From positions 1,178,001 to 1,242,000 of the forward strand of contig NC_017954.1 of NCBI RefSeq assembly GCF_000264495.1: a stretch of DNA of 64,000 nucleotides. The letters are read 5' to 3'. This DNA is from Thermogladius calderae 1633. GTDB lineage: Archaea > Thermoproteota > Thermoprotei_A > Sulfolobales > Desulfurococcaceae. Shown one piece after another: positions 7,887 to 17,282 of the stretch. Position numbers and translations under genes: made by a program. The notes below the pieces were generated by a model that saw nothing but the letters and a program-made list of their open reading frames with translations, was not told where the DNA came from and ran no database searches. Every line of letters starts with the position of its first letter. Positions within the stretch are counted from its first letter, which is position 1.

Positions 7887-8420
7887 GCCCCCGCACACCG
7901 GGGGCAACAGGTAGATCCTGCCGTCCACGCCCTCTACCTCGACGACTGCGCCCTCCACGTACATGAGGCTCACAGCCGAGGCTACCACCGCGTCCTCCTC
8001 GTCCCTCGTGAGCCTGCCCGGCAAGACCAAGCCTAGCTTGGACACCAGCTCCCCGAGGCCGCGGCACTTACTCGACTTTAGCGCACTCCTTGGGTGTGTC
8101 TCGAGCACGACTACGCCCATGCTACTCAAGCGCGAGGCGAGTCTCACCCCCCTCTCAACGAGCATGCTCATGCCCCTCCAGCCGGGCGGGAGCACCCTGA
8201 AGCCCAGCCTGACCATAACCCTGTCGACGTGCCTGTAGGAGGGGCTGTGCGAGAGAGGGGAGTCGATGGCGACAACCAGGGCTCTATGGCGCGTGAGGAA
8301 GTCTACTATCTCCTCGTCGCTGTAAAGCGACTCGACGCTTAGGTCTCTACCCGATATCACTGCTACGCCCGAGGGCCTCCGGTCACTCCCCCGCAGGTCT
8401 ACGCCGGCTACTGTCACCAT
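7878..8420 (-). CDS. DUF429 family protein (predicted RNase H-like nuclease)
   Basis: 180 residues. It opens with VAGVDLRGSDRRPSGVAV, an RNase H-fold first strand with an acidic residue, then VVAIDSPLS near residue 50, and ETHPRSALK and RDEEDAVVASAVSL near residues 110 and 140, the pattern of DUF429 proteins predicted to share the RNase H fold. No activity is established. The start overlaps the end of the geranylgeranyl reductase gene by 7 bases, so it is the last gene of that operon. Confidence 0.75.
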   Translation of the reverse strand: MVTVAGVDLRGSDRRPSGVAVISGRDLSVESLYSDEEIVDFLTRHRALVVAIDSPLSHSPSYRHVDRVMVRLGFRVLPPGWRGMSMLVERGVRLASRLSSMGVVVLETHPRSALKSSKCRGLGELVSKLGLVLPGRLTRDEEDAVVASAVSLMYVEGAVVEVEGVDGRIYLLPPVCGGSD

Positions 8421-9799
8421 TTAACTCTAGGTCCCCTGTTGAACCCTATGAGCCTCGCGTACTCGTCGAACAGCTCCTCGACTCTACTCGCCCAGCTCCT
8501 AATCCCCTCTGGGCTCCTCGGGTACTCGTCCCTGTACAAGGTCGTAACCTTGTTCATGTAGTTCCTGACTATCCTCAGCTCACCCAGCAGGCTAGGCCTC
8601 CCGAGGAGCTTGATCACTGTGCTGATAGAGCTGACGACCCTGTCCCCCAGGCTGCCCTTTACGCCTATGTCGTATACGGCCGAGCCGTCTACCAGCCTGT
8701 TCCTTATTATCCAGTCGAAGTCGTCGTTTGACAGCCTCTGGAGGTACATGCGAAGGACGTCGAGACTGGCCTGTTTGACCCCGTACGCTTCCAGGTACTT
8801 CAAGTTCACCTCCCACATATTGCCCGTGTCCGGCTCCCCCTGCTCCAGGACGTTCGCCAGGTGCGTTGCTAGTATGTTCGCGGCCTCCATAGTCGACCCT
8901 ATCCCGCCTCCGTGAACCGGGTTCACGGTGTACGCCGCGTCTCCCACGCTCCCTACGTTACTCCAGACCATTGTTGGGAGGGGCCTCCTCGTGGGCACTA
9001 TGCCACCCCCCGCGTGGACTACCCTCCCCTTGAACCTATCCCTCAAGTACCTGTCGTAGTTGTGCCTCGGGTTGAACCCCGACCCTCCTATCACCCCGAG
9101 CCCGACGTTCACCACCGTGCCCTCTCTGTTCTTGGGGAACATCCACCAGTAGCCGCCGGGGGCGACTCTCGCGTTGAGGTATATGACGGCGTAGTGTATG
9201 TCCGCCTCGCTCACCCCGCTCTCGAGCTCGACGACCTCCCTGTACGCGAGGTTGAAGTCCGTCTCGTACGGCCTCTCGGAGATAGGCCAGTCCTCGGGTA
9301 GCCTGGTCCTCAGAGCAGGCCTCGCACCACTCGCGTCTATGTAGAACCTCGCCCTGAGGTCGACTACCCTGCCACCGGTCTTCTTCACCTTTACACTGCT
9401 CACCCTCCCTTCTCTCACCTCTACGCCAACCAGGAAGTGCTCGTCGTATAGCTCGACACCCCGGTCTAGGGCGTTTTTCAGGAGCCACTGCCCGAACCCG
9501 ACCCTGTTGACGCTGATTCCTTCTCCTGGGACAATTATCTCGTGCTCCTCGCTGGGGCTCTTTATCTTCACACCCCTGTACCTGTGGTCTACCACGCTGT
9601 CGGGGATTTGTAGCCCGATGTGCTCGAAGTGGTGTACTCCGATCGCGTCGCCGCAGGTCTTGTCCCCGATCTTCCCCCTCGGCTTGCTCTCAACGAGGGC
9701 TACCTTGAAGCCCTTGTAGGCTAGCACGAGCGAGGAGTAGAGCCCGCCGACCCCTGCGCCTACCACGACTACGTCGTACACGCGAATACACCTCTGCAC
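8414..9799 (-). CDS. Geranylgeranyl reductase family protein (archaeal lipid saturation candidate)
   Basis: A 461-residue flavoprotein with VVVGAGVGGLYSSLVLA at the N-terminus, KTCGDAIG near residue 48 (the conserved Cys region), FYIDASGARPALR near residue 145, and SVGDAAYTVNPVHGGGI near residue 275 for FAD. Length and the C-terminal helical part match digeranylgeranylglycerophospholipid reductases, which hydrogenate the isoprenoid chains of archaeal membrane lipids. Start is GTG 9799, or GTG 9781 seven codons in. A TATA-like element lies near 9826-9838. Probably the main lipid reductase, with the 357-residue paralogue at 1767-2840 as a second one. Confidence 0.85.
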   Translation of the reverse strand: MQRCIRVYDVVVVGAGVGGLYSSLVLAYKGFKVALVESKPRGKIGDKTCGDAIGVHHFEHIGLQIPDSVVDHRYRGVKIKSPSEEHEIIVPGEGISVNRVGFGQWLLKNALDRGVELYDEHFLVGVEVREGRVSSVKVKKTGGRVVDLRARFYIDASGARPALRTRLPEDWPISERPYETDFNLAYREVVELESGVSEADIHYAVIYLNARVAPGGYWWMFPKNREGTVVNVGLGVIGGSGFNPRHNYDRYLRDRFKGRVVHAGGGIVPTRRPLPTMVWSNVGSVGDAAYTVNPVHGGGIGSTMEAANILATHLANVLEQGEPDTGNMWEVNLKYLEAYGVKQASLDVLRMYLQRLSNDDFDWIIRNRLVDGSAVYDIGVKGSLGDRVVSSISTVIKLLGRPSLLGELRIVRNYMNKVTTLYRDEYPRSPEGIRSWASRVEELFDEYARLIGFNRGPRVKW

Positions 9800-9852
9800 T
9801 GGGTGAGGCTAATCCCTGTTGAATGAAATAAGCTTTAAGCGGAGCTAGGGGG

Positions 9853-11397
9853 TCACGGGAGAGTCTTCAGCAACATGCCCTCCACGGTTATAACGGAGTA
9901 CTTCGACGCCAGCGAGATGGCCTCCTCGAGCCTGCTCTCGCTGTTACTGTATATGGTGAACAGGGGGTCGCCCTTGTTGACCCTGTAGCCCACCTTCGCG
10001 TGGAACTGTACCCCGGCGCCCTTGTCGAACGGGGCCCCCGCCGCTCTAGCCACCATGGTTACCGCCGCGTTGTCGATGTACGTCACCGCCCCCTCTAGAG
10101 GCGACTTGAACGTGTAAGTGTACTTACCCAGCGGGACCTCCTCTGGTTTAATGTTCGGTTTGCCGCCCTGGGCCTCGATTATCTCCCTGAACTTCTCGTA
10201 GGCCTTGCCCGAGGAGAACAACTCCCTAGCGTAGCTCTCGCCCTGACCAGGCGGCACCTTCCCGCTCAACTCCATGGTCAAGCCGGCTATCAGGATAGCC
10301 TTGTCGACGAGGCTCCTCGACCCCCTCTTGTTCAACAGGGCCTCTAGTGCCTCCTTGGCCTCGAGGGCGGGCCCCACGCTCATGCCGATCGGCTGGCCCC
10401 CGAATGTTATGGCTACCTTGACCCTCATGCCTAGCTTTGCGGCCTGCCTTATGAAGAGGCCGGCCAACTGGTCTGCGTGAACCGGCTCCTCTATCTTCGC
10501 CTTCTTCCCGACGGGAATGTCTATAACTAGGGACTCGACGCTCATGGCGAGCTTCTTACTCAGTATACTCGCGACCATCTGGTGCCACGGGTCTATGGAA
10601 AGCTTCCTCTCCACGTTCACGAAGATGTCGTCTGCTGGGGCTAGGTTGAGCTTCCCGCCCCAGACCAGGAGCCCTCTCGTCTTCTTAGCGAGCTCTCTAA
10701 TCTCTTCCGCTGTCAAGTCTACTCTTGCTAGGACCTCCATCGTGTCGGCCGTACCGGCCGGGCTGGTTATAGCCCTGCTACTAGTCTTCGGGATGAGTAG
10801 GCCGAACGACGCGACTATGGGTACCGCCACCATCGCGACCTTGCTGTTCCCCGGGACACCGCCGATACTGTGCTCGTCGAAAACGGGCTCGTCGAAGCTT
10901 ATTTTCACTCCTGTCTCGACCATGGCCTTTATCAGGCTAGTGAGCTCGTCCTCGTCTAGGACGTAAAACTGTTGGCTGAGCAAGAAAGCGGCTATCTCGG
11001 CCTCGTCGTAGGCCCCGTTCACGACGTCCTTTATTATCGAGTACATCTCGTTGTAGCTCAGGCGCTCTCCCCGAATCCTCTTGAGCAGGGAAGCGTACGA
11101 CCCGGGGAGGCCTGCGGGCTTGACCTGGACTGGATAGCCCTCTTTCAGGCCGAGCTTCTCGGCCAATTCAATGGACGCGAGAACCCTCCCCTTCGCTACC
11201 ATGGTCTTGGTCAGCGTGACCGAGGCGTAGGCCTCTCTGCCCTCGTACTTGACCATGACCTTGGAGTGGGGTGTTAAACTCATCTCGAACGCGTCTTGCT
11301 CGTTCATGACTAGAAGAGGACTCCCCGTGGAAACCTCTAAGACGCTCACAGTAAAATTCCTGGCCTCCTTGGATACGAGCATTCCCACTACCCTCAA
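9853..11397 (-). CDS. deoA: AMP phosphorylase (archaeal thymidine-phosphorylase family)
   Basis: About 514 residues; cleaves AMP with phosphate to adenine and ribose 1,5-bisphosphate, the first step of the archaeal nucleotide pathway that ends in ribulose bisphosphate and Rubisco type III. It has the archaeal N-terminal domain (residues 1-90), then the phosphorylase core with DEHSIGGVPGNSK near residue 167, KTSSRAITSPAGTADTME near residue 195, and SVESLVIDIPVGKKAK near residue 285. The C-terminal domain ends in a beta-rich segment as in the family. Start is uncertain: TTG 11397, GTG 11388 or ATG 11382. It lies between tfx and the lipid reductase gene on the same strand. Confidence 0.92.
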   Translation of the reverse strand: MRVVGMLVSKEARNFTVSVLEVSTGSPLLVMNEQDAFEMSLTPHSKVMVKYEGREAYASVTLTKTMVAKGRVLASIELAEKLGLKEGYPVQVKPAGLPGSYASLLKRIRGERLSYNEMYSIIKDVVNGAYDEAEIAAFLLSQQFYVLDEDELTSLIKAMVETGVKISFDEPVFDEHSIGGVPGNSKVAMVAVPIVASFGLLIPKTSSRAITSPAGTADTMEVLARVDLTAEEIRELAKKTRGLLVWGGKLNLAPADDIFVNVERKLSIDPWHQMVASILSKKLAMSVESLVIDIPVGKKAKIEEPVHADQLAGLFIRQAAKLGMRVKVAITFGGQPIGMSVGPALEAKEALEALLNKRGSRSLVDKAILIAGLTMELSGKVPPGQGESYARELFSSGKAYEKFREIIEAQGGKPNIKPEEVPLGKYTYTFKSPLEGAVTYIDNAAVTMVARAAGAPFDKGAGVQFHAKVGYRVNKGDPLFTIYSNSESRLEEAISLASKYSVITVEGMLLKTLP

Positions 11398-11473
11398 GAC
11401 GGGCCGTAGGGGATACTTTTCTATCTCCTTAAGGGATTAAAAACCTGGTCAAGCGGGCTCTCCGAACACGGCC

Positions 11474-11884
11474 TCAGCCGGTCTCCTCCACGTCTATGCT
11501 CCCGTCCCTCATCAGGTAGATCTTGACCTTCTTCTTGAGTCTCGGGTAGCCAGCGCCTGCCTTGAAACGTAGAAGCCCGAATATGTAGTCGAAGTTCGCC
11601 TTGACTTTGACGCCCGCTTTGTCTGCCTCGTCGATGACCGTCCTGGGTACGTCCACTAGCCTGACTCCCTCGTCGAGCGTTATCACTTTCACGGCCATGA
11701 TCTCCCGGTAGACCCTGAGAGTCTCGGCCGCGAGCTCTATCTTCCTGAGGGCCCTCTTCTCCGCGATAGCAACCGCCGACCTAGACATCCCCAGCCTAGA
11801 AGCGACCTCTGCCTGGGTGAGACCCTTGGCTCTCAGCTTCAAGACCTCGTACTGCTTCTCGGTCAAGAGGCCGTACTTTCCCAT
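11474..11884 (-). CDS. Tfx-family HTH DNA-binding protein
   Basis: 136 residues. An N-terminal helix-turn-helix of the LuxR/sigma-like type (LTEKQYEVLKLRAKGLTQAEVASRL, split here over residues 7-31, then GMSRSAVAIAEKRA) is followed by the Tfx C-terminal domain with KVITLDEGVRLVDVP and a terminal KKKVKIYLMRDG. In methanogens Tfx binds near the formylmethanofuran dehydrogenase operon; in a non-methanogen its target is unknown. It lies 76 bases upstream of the AMP phosphorylase gene and divergent from trpB2, so either could be its target. Confidence 0.85.
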   Translation of the reverse strand: MGKYGLLTEKQYEVLKLRAKGLTQAEVASRLGMSRSAVAIAEKRALRKIELAAETLRVYREIMAVKVITLDEGVRLVDVPRTVIDEADKAGVKVKANFDYIFGLLRFKAGAGYPRLKKKVKIYLMRDGSIDVEETG

Positions 11885-11935
11885 ACTTACACCACTTACT
11901 GCTTTAATACACGGAGCGGCTCTATAAAGTGAAAG

Positions 11936-11945
11936 CTTTTATACT
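11936..11945 (+). promoter_or_regulatory. TATA box for trpB2
   Basis: GCTTTTATACTG in the 101-base divergent region. With a start about 25 bases downstream it places ATG 11986, not GTG 11929, as the translation start. A second element CTATAAAG at 11920-11927 can serve tfx on the other strand. Confidence 0.5.
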
Positions 11946-11985
11946 GAGGTGGCCTCCGATATGGGGTTGGTGGGACCATGTTGGA

Positions 11986-13299
11986 ATGGAGTTAAGGTCT
12001 TCCCAAAGACCCGACCTCCTACCCAAGTCCTGGTACAACATAGTCCCAGACCTCCCGGAGAAGATACCTCCCTACATCCTGCCAGACGGAACCGTTGTGA
12101 AACCCGAGATGTTCCACGCCCTGTTCGCCAGGGAACTCGTCAGGCAGGAGTTCAGCGACGAGAGGTTCATTAAAATACCCGACGAGCTCTCCGAGTACTA
12201 CCTTCAGGCCGGGAGGCCCACGCCGCTGCTGAGAGCGAGAAACCTCGAGAAGTACCTCGACACCTGCGCGAGGATATACTTCAAGTACGAGGGAGTCCTG
12301 CCGGCGGGCTCCCACAAGTTCAACACCGCGATAGCCCAGGCGTTCTACAACAAGCTCGAGGGCGTCAAGAGGCTCAGTACAGAGACTGGCGCCGGCCAGT
12401 GGGGTAGCGCCCTATCTCTAGCCGGTAGCCTAGTGGGCATCAAGGTAAGGGTCTTCATGGTGAGGGCGAGCTACAACCAGAAGCCCTTCAGGAGGATACT
12501 GATGGAGACCTACGGGGCCGAGGTCTACCCCAGCCCCTCCACTATAACCTCTTTCGGCAGGAAGCTACTCCAGGAGAACCCGGACCACCCGGGCAGCCTC
12601 GGCATCGCGATATCGGAGGCCATAGAGGACGTCATCAACAGCGGGGGAGAGGCCAAGTACAGCCTCGGGAGCGTCCTCAACCACGTCCTCCTACACCAGA
12701 CCGTGATAGGGCAGGAGGCGATCAAGCAGTTGGAGGAGTTGGGTGTCGGAGTCGAGGACGTATCATACGTCGTGGGGGCTGTCGGCGGCGGGAGCAACTA
12801 CGCCGGCCTGGCGTACCCCTTCCTCTACTACAGGCTTAGAGGGAAGACGAGCACCGTCTTCGTGGCTGTAGAGCCCAGAGCAGTGCCGTCAATGACCAGA
12901 GGGGAGTACAGGTACGACTTCGGGGACACTGCCGGGCTGACGCCGATGCTGAAGATGCACACGCTCGGGCACGACTTCGTCCCGCCCCCCATACACGCCG
13001 GGGGCCTCAGGTACCACGGGGTGGCGCCGTCGCTAAGCATACTCGTAAACCACAAGCTGGTGGAGCCCGTGGCGTACGGGCAGAGGGAGGTGTTCGAGGC
13101 CGGCGTCCTGTTCGCGAGGTTGCAGGGGATAGTGCCCGCCCCGGAGAGCGCCCACGCCGTGAAGGCCGTGATAGACATAGCGAGGAGGTACAGAGGATCC
13201 TGCGAGAGGCCCGTCATAGTCTTCAACCTCAGCGGGCACGGGCTACTCGACCTAAAGGGTTACGAGGAGTACCTCTACAACGCCCTACCGGACACGTAA
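11986..13299 (+). CDS. trpB2: Tryptophan synthase beta subunit, TrpB2 type
   Basis: PLP enzyme joining indole and serine. The PLP lysine is in [10 protein letters not shown], the glutamate-rich [10 protein letters not shown] motif follows, and the glycine loop [13 protein letters not shown] binds the cofactor phosphate. The long N-terminus ([17 protein letters not shown]) and about 437 residues mark the TrpB2 class, which lacks a stable TrpA partner. No other trp gene lies nearby, so this may salvage indole or deaminate serine rather than finish a local trp operon. The frame stays open to GTG 11929, adding 19 residues with four Trp; the TATA box position argues against that extension. Confidence 0.93.
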   Translation: MELRSSQRPDLLPKSWYNIVPDLPEKIPPYILPDGTVVKPEMFHALFARELVRQEFSDERFIKIPDELSEYYLQAGRPTPLLRARNLEKYLDTCARIYFKYEGVLPAGSHKFNTAIAQAFYNKLEGVKRLSTETGAGQWGSALSLAGSLVGIKVRVFMVRASYNQKPFRRILMETYGAEVYPSPSTITSFGRKLLQENPDHPGSLGIAISEAIEDVINSGGEAKYSLGSVLNHVLLHQTVIGQEAIKQLEELGVGVEDVSYVVGAVGGGSNYAGLAYPFLYYRLRGKTSTVFVAVEPRAVPSMTRGEYRYDFGDTAGLTPMLKMHTLGHDFVPPPIHAGGLRYHGVAPSLSILVNHKLVEPVAYGQREVFEAGVLFARLQGIVPAPESAHAVKAVIDIARRYRGSCERPVIVFNLSGHGLLDLKGYEEYLYNALPDT

Positions 13300-13330
13300 C
13301 TTTTATTTTTTCGAGAGTAGGAAAAACAAC

Positions 13331-14911
13331 ATGGGTAGGCTCTTGATCAAGAAGTGGAGGGTCTACACCCTCGAGCGGGGGCTTGGCTGGTTCGAGGTCT
13401 TCCTCTGGGTCGTCGCCAACCCCGTAGCCTCGGGCTTCACCTTCTTCACAGTCCAGATGCTGGGTACGCCCGGGCTCTACGGGGGCTCGAACCTACTGGC
13501 CTACCTCCTCGCGGGCCTGGTCTACGTCCCGGTGGTCCTCGCCTTCATGTACGTCGCGCTTAACGTCCAGAGGGCGGCCGCGCCCTACGTGCTGATATCC
13601 AGGGCCGTCTCTCCCGTCGTGGCCTTCATTGCGATCTGGTACTACATGGCCGCCAGCGGTGGTCTACTCTCTCTCGGCTTCCTCGTATACTACGGGTTCA
13701 AGGCGCTGGCGGGGAACGTCCTCTTGGCTGGGCTCGCCTCCGGCGACCAGCTCCTGGTGGACCTGGGCGTGGTGTTAAACCAGCCTTTGACGGAGCTCTA
13801 CCTGGGCGTACTAGTTGTAGCGGCACTATTCATCCTCGCGAGCGTGGGGACTAGGCGGCTGAAGTGGGTCCTAGCCCCAATAGTAGTAACGCCGCTGTTA
13901 ATCACGCTCGCGTACACGGTGGCCCTGTACCTCGCAGACCCTGGCACTATATACGAGAACTGGGCTAGAGCCACCGGTTTAAACCCCGTGCTACTCGAGG
14001 ACGTCGCGTTGAAGGGGGCCCTCAGAGGGGTGACCCCTCTAACCCCGGCTCCTCTCGCGGCCGCCACCGGTGGTATGATGGTCGCCGCTCTCTGGGCTTA
14101 CGCGGGGCTGGAGTCGGCCAGCTTCGTAGCCGGCGAGGTCAAAGACCCGGTGAAGTCGTACACGAGGGGCTACCCGCTCGGCTTCCTGACAGTCTTCGCT
14201 CTCTACCTCCTAGTCCCCTTCGTCGTCGAGACCAAGCTAGGGGTAAGCCTCGTCGCGTCGCACTCCTACCTCTACTACAACTACCGCGGAGTCTTGAGGA
14301 GCCTCAGCGGGAGACCCCTAGTACCCCCGTCGATCTTCGTGTACCTGTCCCTCTTCACCAGCGACAAGTACCTGATACTACTGGCTGGACTAGCGGCTTT
14401 CATGTGGTTCCTCAACACAGCTTACACAATCTGGCTGGCAGCAATTAGAATTTTATACGCCCTCGCGGTCGACAAAATGGCGCCTTCGTCGCTGGCAAGG
14501 GTGACCGGTGTCAGAGGCGTGCCTATAGTTGCTAACAATGTTGTCTTCTCGTTCGGGATAGTGGGACTCCTCCTAGGCTGCTTGACCGTGAAAGGCCTGA
14601 TACCAGTCGCGTCTCTCCTGAAGCTCTTCGGCTTCAGTTACAGTATACTCGTCTGGTTGACAGGTCTCTCCCTCGCGGTTCTGCCCTGGACCCGGGGCGG
14701 CTTCTACGAGGGCCTACCCTTCAAGAGGCGCGTCTTCGAGACCGCTGTCGGCGCGGCCTGCTTCGCCTCGGGCTGGTTCATGCTGCTCTACTCCGGGTCT
14801 AATGTGAGTCTCGTAGAGGTCGTCGCAAACTCCTTCATAGGTCTGCTAGCGCTTGTATCACTGCTACTGGTGATGAGGAGGTTCTGGGCCCCCGAGGCGG
14901 TAACTACCTAA
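13331..14911 (+). CDS. APC-superfamily amino acid permease
   Basis: 526 residues with about 12-14 hydrophobic helices. The first helix region GWFEVFLWVVANPVASG resembles the substrate-binding unwound helix of amino-acid/polyamine transporters, and the helix pair ending in GLESASFVAGEVKDP is the typical APC helix 6 region with a conserved Glu. Likely imports amino acids or peptide-derived compounds by cation coupling. It is a clear paralogue of the protein at 56563-58182 (matching segments: NPVASGFTFF against CPAASGMTFY, and GLESASFVAGEVKDP against GLEVTTFIGSEVKDP). Transcribed alone 31 bases after trpB2. Confidence 0.88.
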   Translation: MGRLLIKKWRVYTLERGLGWFEVFLWVVANPVASGFTFFTVQMLGTPGLYGGSNLLAYLLAGLVYVPVVLAFMYVALNVQRAAAPYVLISRAVSPVVAFIAIWYYMAASGGLLSLGFLVYYGFKALAGNVLLAGLASGDQLLVDLGVVLNQPLTELYLGVLVVAALFILASVGTRRLKWVLAPIVVTPLLITLAYTVALYLADPGTIYENWARATGLNPVLLEDVALKGALRGVTPLTPAPLAAATGGMMVAALWAYAGLESASFVAGEVKDPVKSYTRGYPLGFLTVFALYLLVPFVVETKLGVSLVASHSYLYYNYRGVLRSLSGRPLVPPSIFVYLSLFTSDKYLILLAGLAAFMWFLNTAYTIWLAAIRILYALAVDKMAPSSLARVTGVRGVPIVANNVVFSFGIVGLLLGCLTVKGLIPVASLLKLFGFSYSILVWLTGLSLAVLPWTRGGFYEGLPFKRRVFETAVGAACFASGWFMLLYSGSNVSLVEVVANSFIGLLALVSLLLVMRRFWAPEAVTT

Positions 14912-15542
14912 TGTGACCGGGGCCCTCTGCTTCGTGGGGCTTCGGCGGCCAGCCGTAGCCTGTGTGGAGTAGAGTGGAAAGAGTGGAGGACAGGAGTGTT
15001 GCCAAGGCCAGTACTAGGTGTACCAGGGGGTTCAGCAGTAGGCTCGTGTAGGGGAATTGCTGCACGTTCGACGAGCCAAGTATCAGCCTCCCAGCCGAGG
15101 TAACGTGGTCTAGGCTGAAGGACAGGCTCGCGACAGCCCTCGTGAAGAAGTAGCTGTAGAGACCCAGGAACACCGCCGAGGAGACCGCGCCCACCAGCCC
15201 TCCCGTGAAGCACAGCCTGAGCTGGGTGGTGTAGTCCTCACCCTCTAATAGGGCGAGCAGCAGGTTAGCCCCGCTGAACACCATGTAGACGGTGAACAAG
15301 ACGAGGGGTGCGGCCATGTAGCTCGTTCTGTCGAGCTCGTCTACCGTTATCGGCGTGCCGTAGTAGGTGACCCGGTAGTAGGAGAACGCGACTAGGCCGT
15401 CGAGGACCCCGTAGACCCGGTAGAGCGGTAGCACTAGTGCGAGGACCATGTAGACTCCGTAGAACAGGGTGAGGAACCCTGTGACGTAGTGGATCTTCCT
15501 GTACCTCTCCTTCTCAGTGGCTACAGGACTCGACTCTCCCAA
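14904..15542 (-). CDS. Membrane protein of the pilin / signal peptidase cluster
   Basis: 212 residues with about four membrane helices (roughly 16-40, 72-93, 102-132 and 168-190) and a polar C-terminus. No family recognised. It starts inside the last codons of the signal peptidase gene (29-base overlap, TTG 15542), so it is translated from the same message. An export, assembly or anchoring partner for the secreted protein of the operon is a reasonable guess and no more than that. The stop overlaps the convergent permease gene by 8 bases. Confidence 0.6.
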   Translation of the reverse strand: MGESSPVATEKERYRKIHYVTGFLTLFYGVYMVLALVLPLYRVYGVLDGLVAFSYYRVTYYGTPITVDELDRTSYMAAPLVLFTVYMVFSGANLLLALLEGEDYTTQLRLCFTGGLVGAVSSAVFLGLYSYFFTRAVASLSFSLDHVTSAGRLILGSSNVQQFPYTSLLLNPLVHLVLALATLLSSTLSTLLHTGYGWPPKPHEAEGPGHIR

Positions 15543-16629
15543 CCCAGACCACGCTCTCGTTCCCGTAGTAGTAGGAGACTCTTACGTATGCGTAGTCGAA
15601 TACCCCCTGGAGCTCCAGCCTGTACGTCTTCAGAGGCTGTACTGTCACGTCAAAGGACTCCTCCCGGCTGTGCACAAGGTTCACTAGGCCGGCCCACGTG
15701 GAGTTCACGTAGGTGACTTTTACCGAGACGTTCTCGAGGGGGAAAGGCAGGGTGTTCTCCACGAGCAGGCTACAGCCCTCTACCTTCACCGCTGGCTTGA
15801 GTAAAGCGAAGTGTACCGGGTAGTAGCCTATGAGGAGTCCCTTGTCGAGCTTCGCGGTCAGGTTCACGTAGAAGTAGTTTAATCCGGCCTGGAAGAGCTC
15901 CTTGTACAAGCTTGTTGGTACACCGACCTCCACCCTGCTACCGTTGACCACCTCTGCGAAGGTGCAGGGGTAGACGCCTACCGCGCTTATACTGCAGTTA
16001 GAGACGCCGACTATAGTAGTGTTGAAGGTCGTGTAGTCCAGTGTGAGAGCCGTGTAGTCCCCCGAGATCTCGTAGCCTGCGAGCTCGAGGCTGGGGGCTT
16101 GGAGGACGGTTCTATAGGGCGGCTGGCCCACCACGTAGAGGGCTGTGAACACCGCGTAGAGTGTTACGAACAGGACGAACAAGGTGGTCTCCAAGTTCAG
16201 GGGCTGGAAGAGTCTCCTCAAATCCCAGAGGGGTACGAACAGCGGGGTCGTAAGGAACACTGCCAGTGGGAGCCACACCTCCAGCGGTATAACAAGGACT
16301 GCTCTGTACTTGACAGCCTTCTCCGGGAATGGCGGGTCTGGAGCCGGGTTGAAGTCCCCCTTCGTCAAGACAGTTCCCCCGGCTACTTCGACCACCCTGT
16401 GTATCACGCAGTGGAATAAGCCTGTACAGTAGATCACAACGTCGCCTTTCGAGAAGCCCGTCAGCCAGACGGCGGTGCTCAATACCAAGTCGCCCGGCTT
16501 GAGAGTAGGGTACATAGAGTAGCCGGCGACCAGGCTGAGGGCAAGAGGCAGGAAGCCTAGATAGGGGGCTAGGAACGCCGTGCTCAGGAGTATCGCTACA
16601 ACTAGTAAGGGCAGGTCCCTCGGGTACAT
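15514..16629 (-). CDS. Signal peptidase I (SipW/ER type) with large exported C-terminal domain
   Basis: Residues 1-135 are a type I signal peptidase of the archaeal/ER group: an N-terminal helix, then GYSMYPTLKPGDLVL with the catalytic Ser (near residue 38), VIHRVVEV with the His that replaces the bacterial Lys, and GDFNPAPDP with conserved Asp residues. After two further membrane helices (about 110-130 and 150-172) comes an exported domain of about 200 residues, rich in beta propensity and N-X-S/T sites, with four Cys. Archaeal peptidases usually end soon after the catalytic core, so this tail is unusual. It is 56 bases downstream of the secreted candidate pilin and probably processes it. 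Confidence 0.82.
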   Translation of the reverse strand: MYPRDLPLLVVAILLSTAFLAPYLGFLPLALSLVAGYSMYPTLKPGDLVLSTAVWLTGFSKGDVVIYCTGLFHCVIHRVVEVAGGTVLTKGDFNPAPDPPFPEKAVKYRAVLVIPLEVWLPLAVFLTTPLFVPLWDLRRLFQPLNLETTLFVLFVTLYAVFTALYVVGQPPYRTVLQAPSLELAGYEISGDYTALTLDYTTFNTTIVGVSNCSISAVGVYPCTFAEVVNGSRVEVGVPTSLYKELFQAGLNYFYVNLTAKLDKGLLIGYYPVHFALLKPAVKVEGCSLLVENTLPFPLENVSVKVTYVNSTWAGLVNLVHSREESFDVTVQPLKTYRLELQGVFDYAYVRVSYYYGNESVVWVGRVESCSH

Positions 16630-16685
16630 GATAGCACCGTGAAGGTTGATAGAGATGATAAAAAAGTGGTTTTATAGAGTCGTGT

Positions 16686-17282
16686 TTACGGCGGTGTCTC
16701 GGTGGACGGGCTGTAGACTAGGAGTAGCTGTGCGTTAACTGACGCAGGTAGCTGATAGCCCTCTGGTATGTACACGTAGACGTCGAGCTCTATCGCGTTA
16801 CCCGCCGTAATCGCTATCTGGGGGGTCTGCGAGGTGGTGGTCAGGTCGAGGCTGGTGTGATAGCCCGACGGCGTGGGCGTCGGGTGGCCCGAGAGGCTCC
16901 TAGCCGCACCCTTGCTGTACACGTAGAGGACCAGCTTGGAGTTAGCCGGTAGACCCGAAGCGGTGGTTACGACCTTCAGGGTCACGTAGTATGTCTTCGA
17001 GTCTCCGTTCACTATGAGGCTGATGTTCTTGTAGTACGACACCTGGTAGGTTGGGTGTATAGTTATCTCGAGGCTAGTCTTGTTAGACCCGAGGTTGACG
17101 GCTATGGTGTTGGCTCCGCCTAGATCCGGTTGGTTGGCGTTAGTGCCGTATTCGAAGTAGACAGGTGGTGCTACGGGGCTGACGGCCACTGAAACCGGGT
17201 AGTACACGAAGACGCTGGCGAAGACTATGCTTGTGAAGACTGCTACTGCAACTAGGGCTAGTATTCTCCTGTCGAACCTCAT
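16686..17282 (-). CDS. Secreted fibre subunit candidate, TasA/AbpA-like
   Basis: 198 residues from ATG 17282 (GGTG six bases upstream). Residues 1-6 are charged, 7-22 hydrophobic, and FASVFVYYPVS offers a signal peptidase I site near residue 23. The remainder is beta-rich with no Cys, has N-X-S/T sites (NKTS, NISL), and ends in a Pro/Thr/Ser tail. The order 'exported small beta protein, then its own SipW-type peptidase' is that of Bacillus tasA-sipW and of the donor-strand pili described in Pyrobaculum. The stretch YYKNISLIVNGDS is like the 'yknv..v.N' strand of such subunits. No homology search was possible; other exported beta-sandwich proteins would look similar. Confidence 0.55.
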   Translation of the reverse strand: MRFDRRILALVAVAVFTSIVFASVFVYYPVSVAVSPVAPPVYFEYGTNANQPDLGGANTIAVNLGSNKTSLEITIHPTYQVSYYKNISLIVNGDSKTYYVTLKVVTTASGLPANSKLVLYVYSKGAARSLSGHPTPTPSGYHTSLDLTTTSQTPQIAITAGNAIELDVYVYIPEGYQLPASVNAQLLLVYSPSTETPP

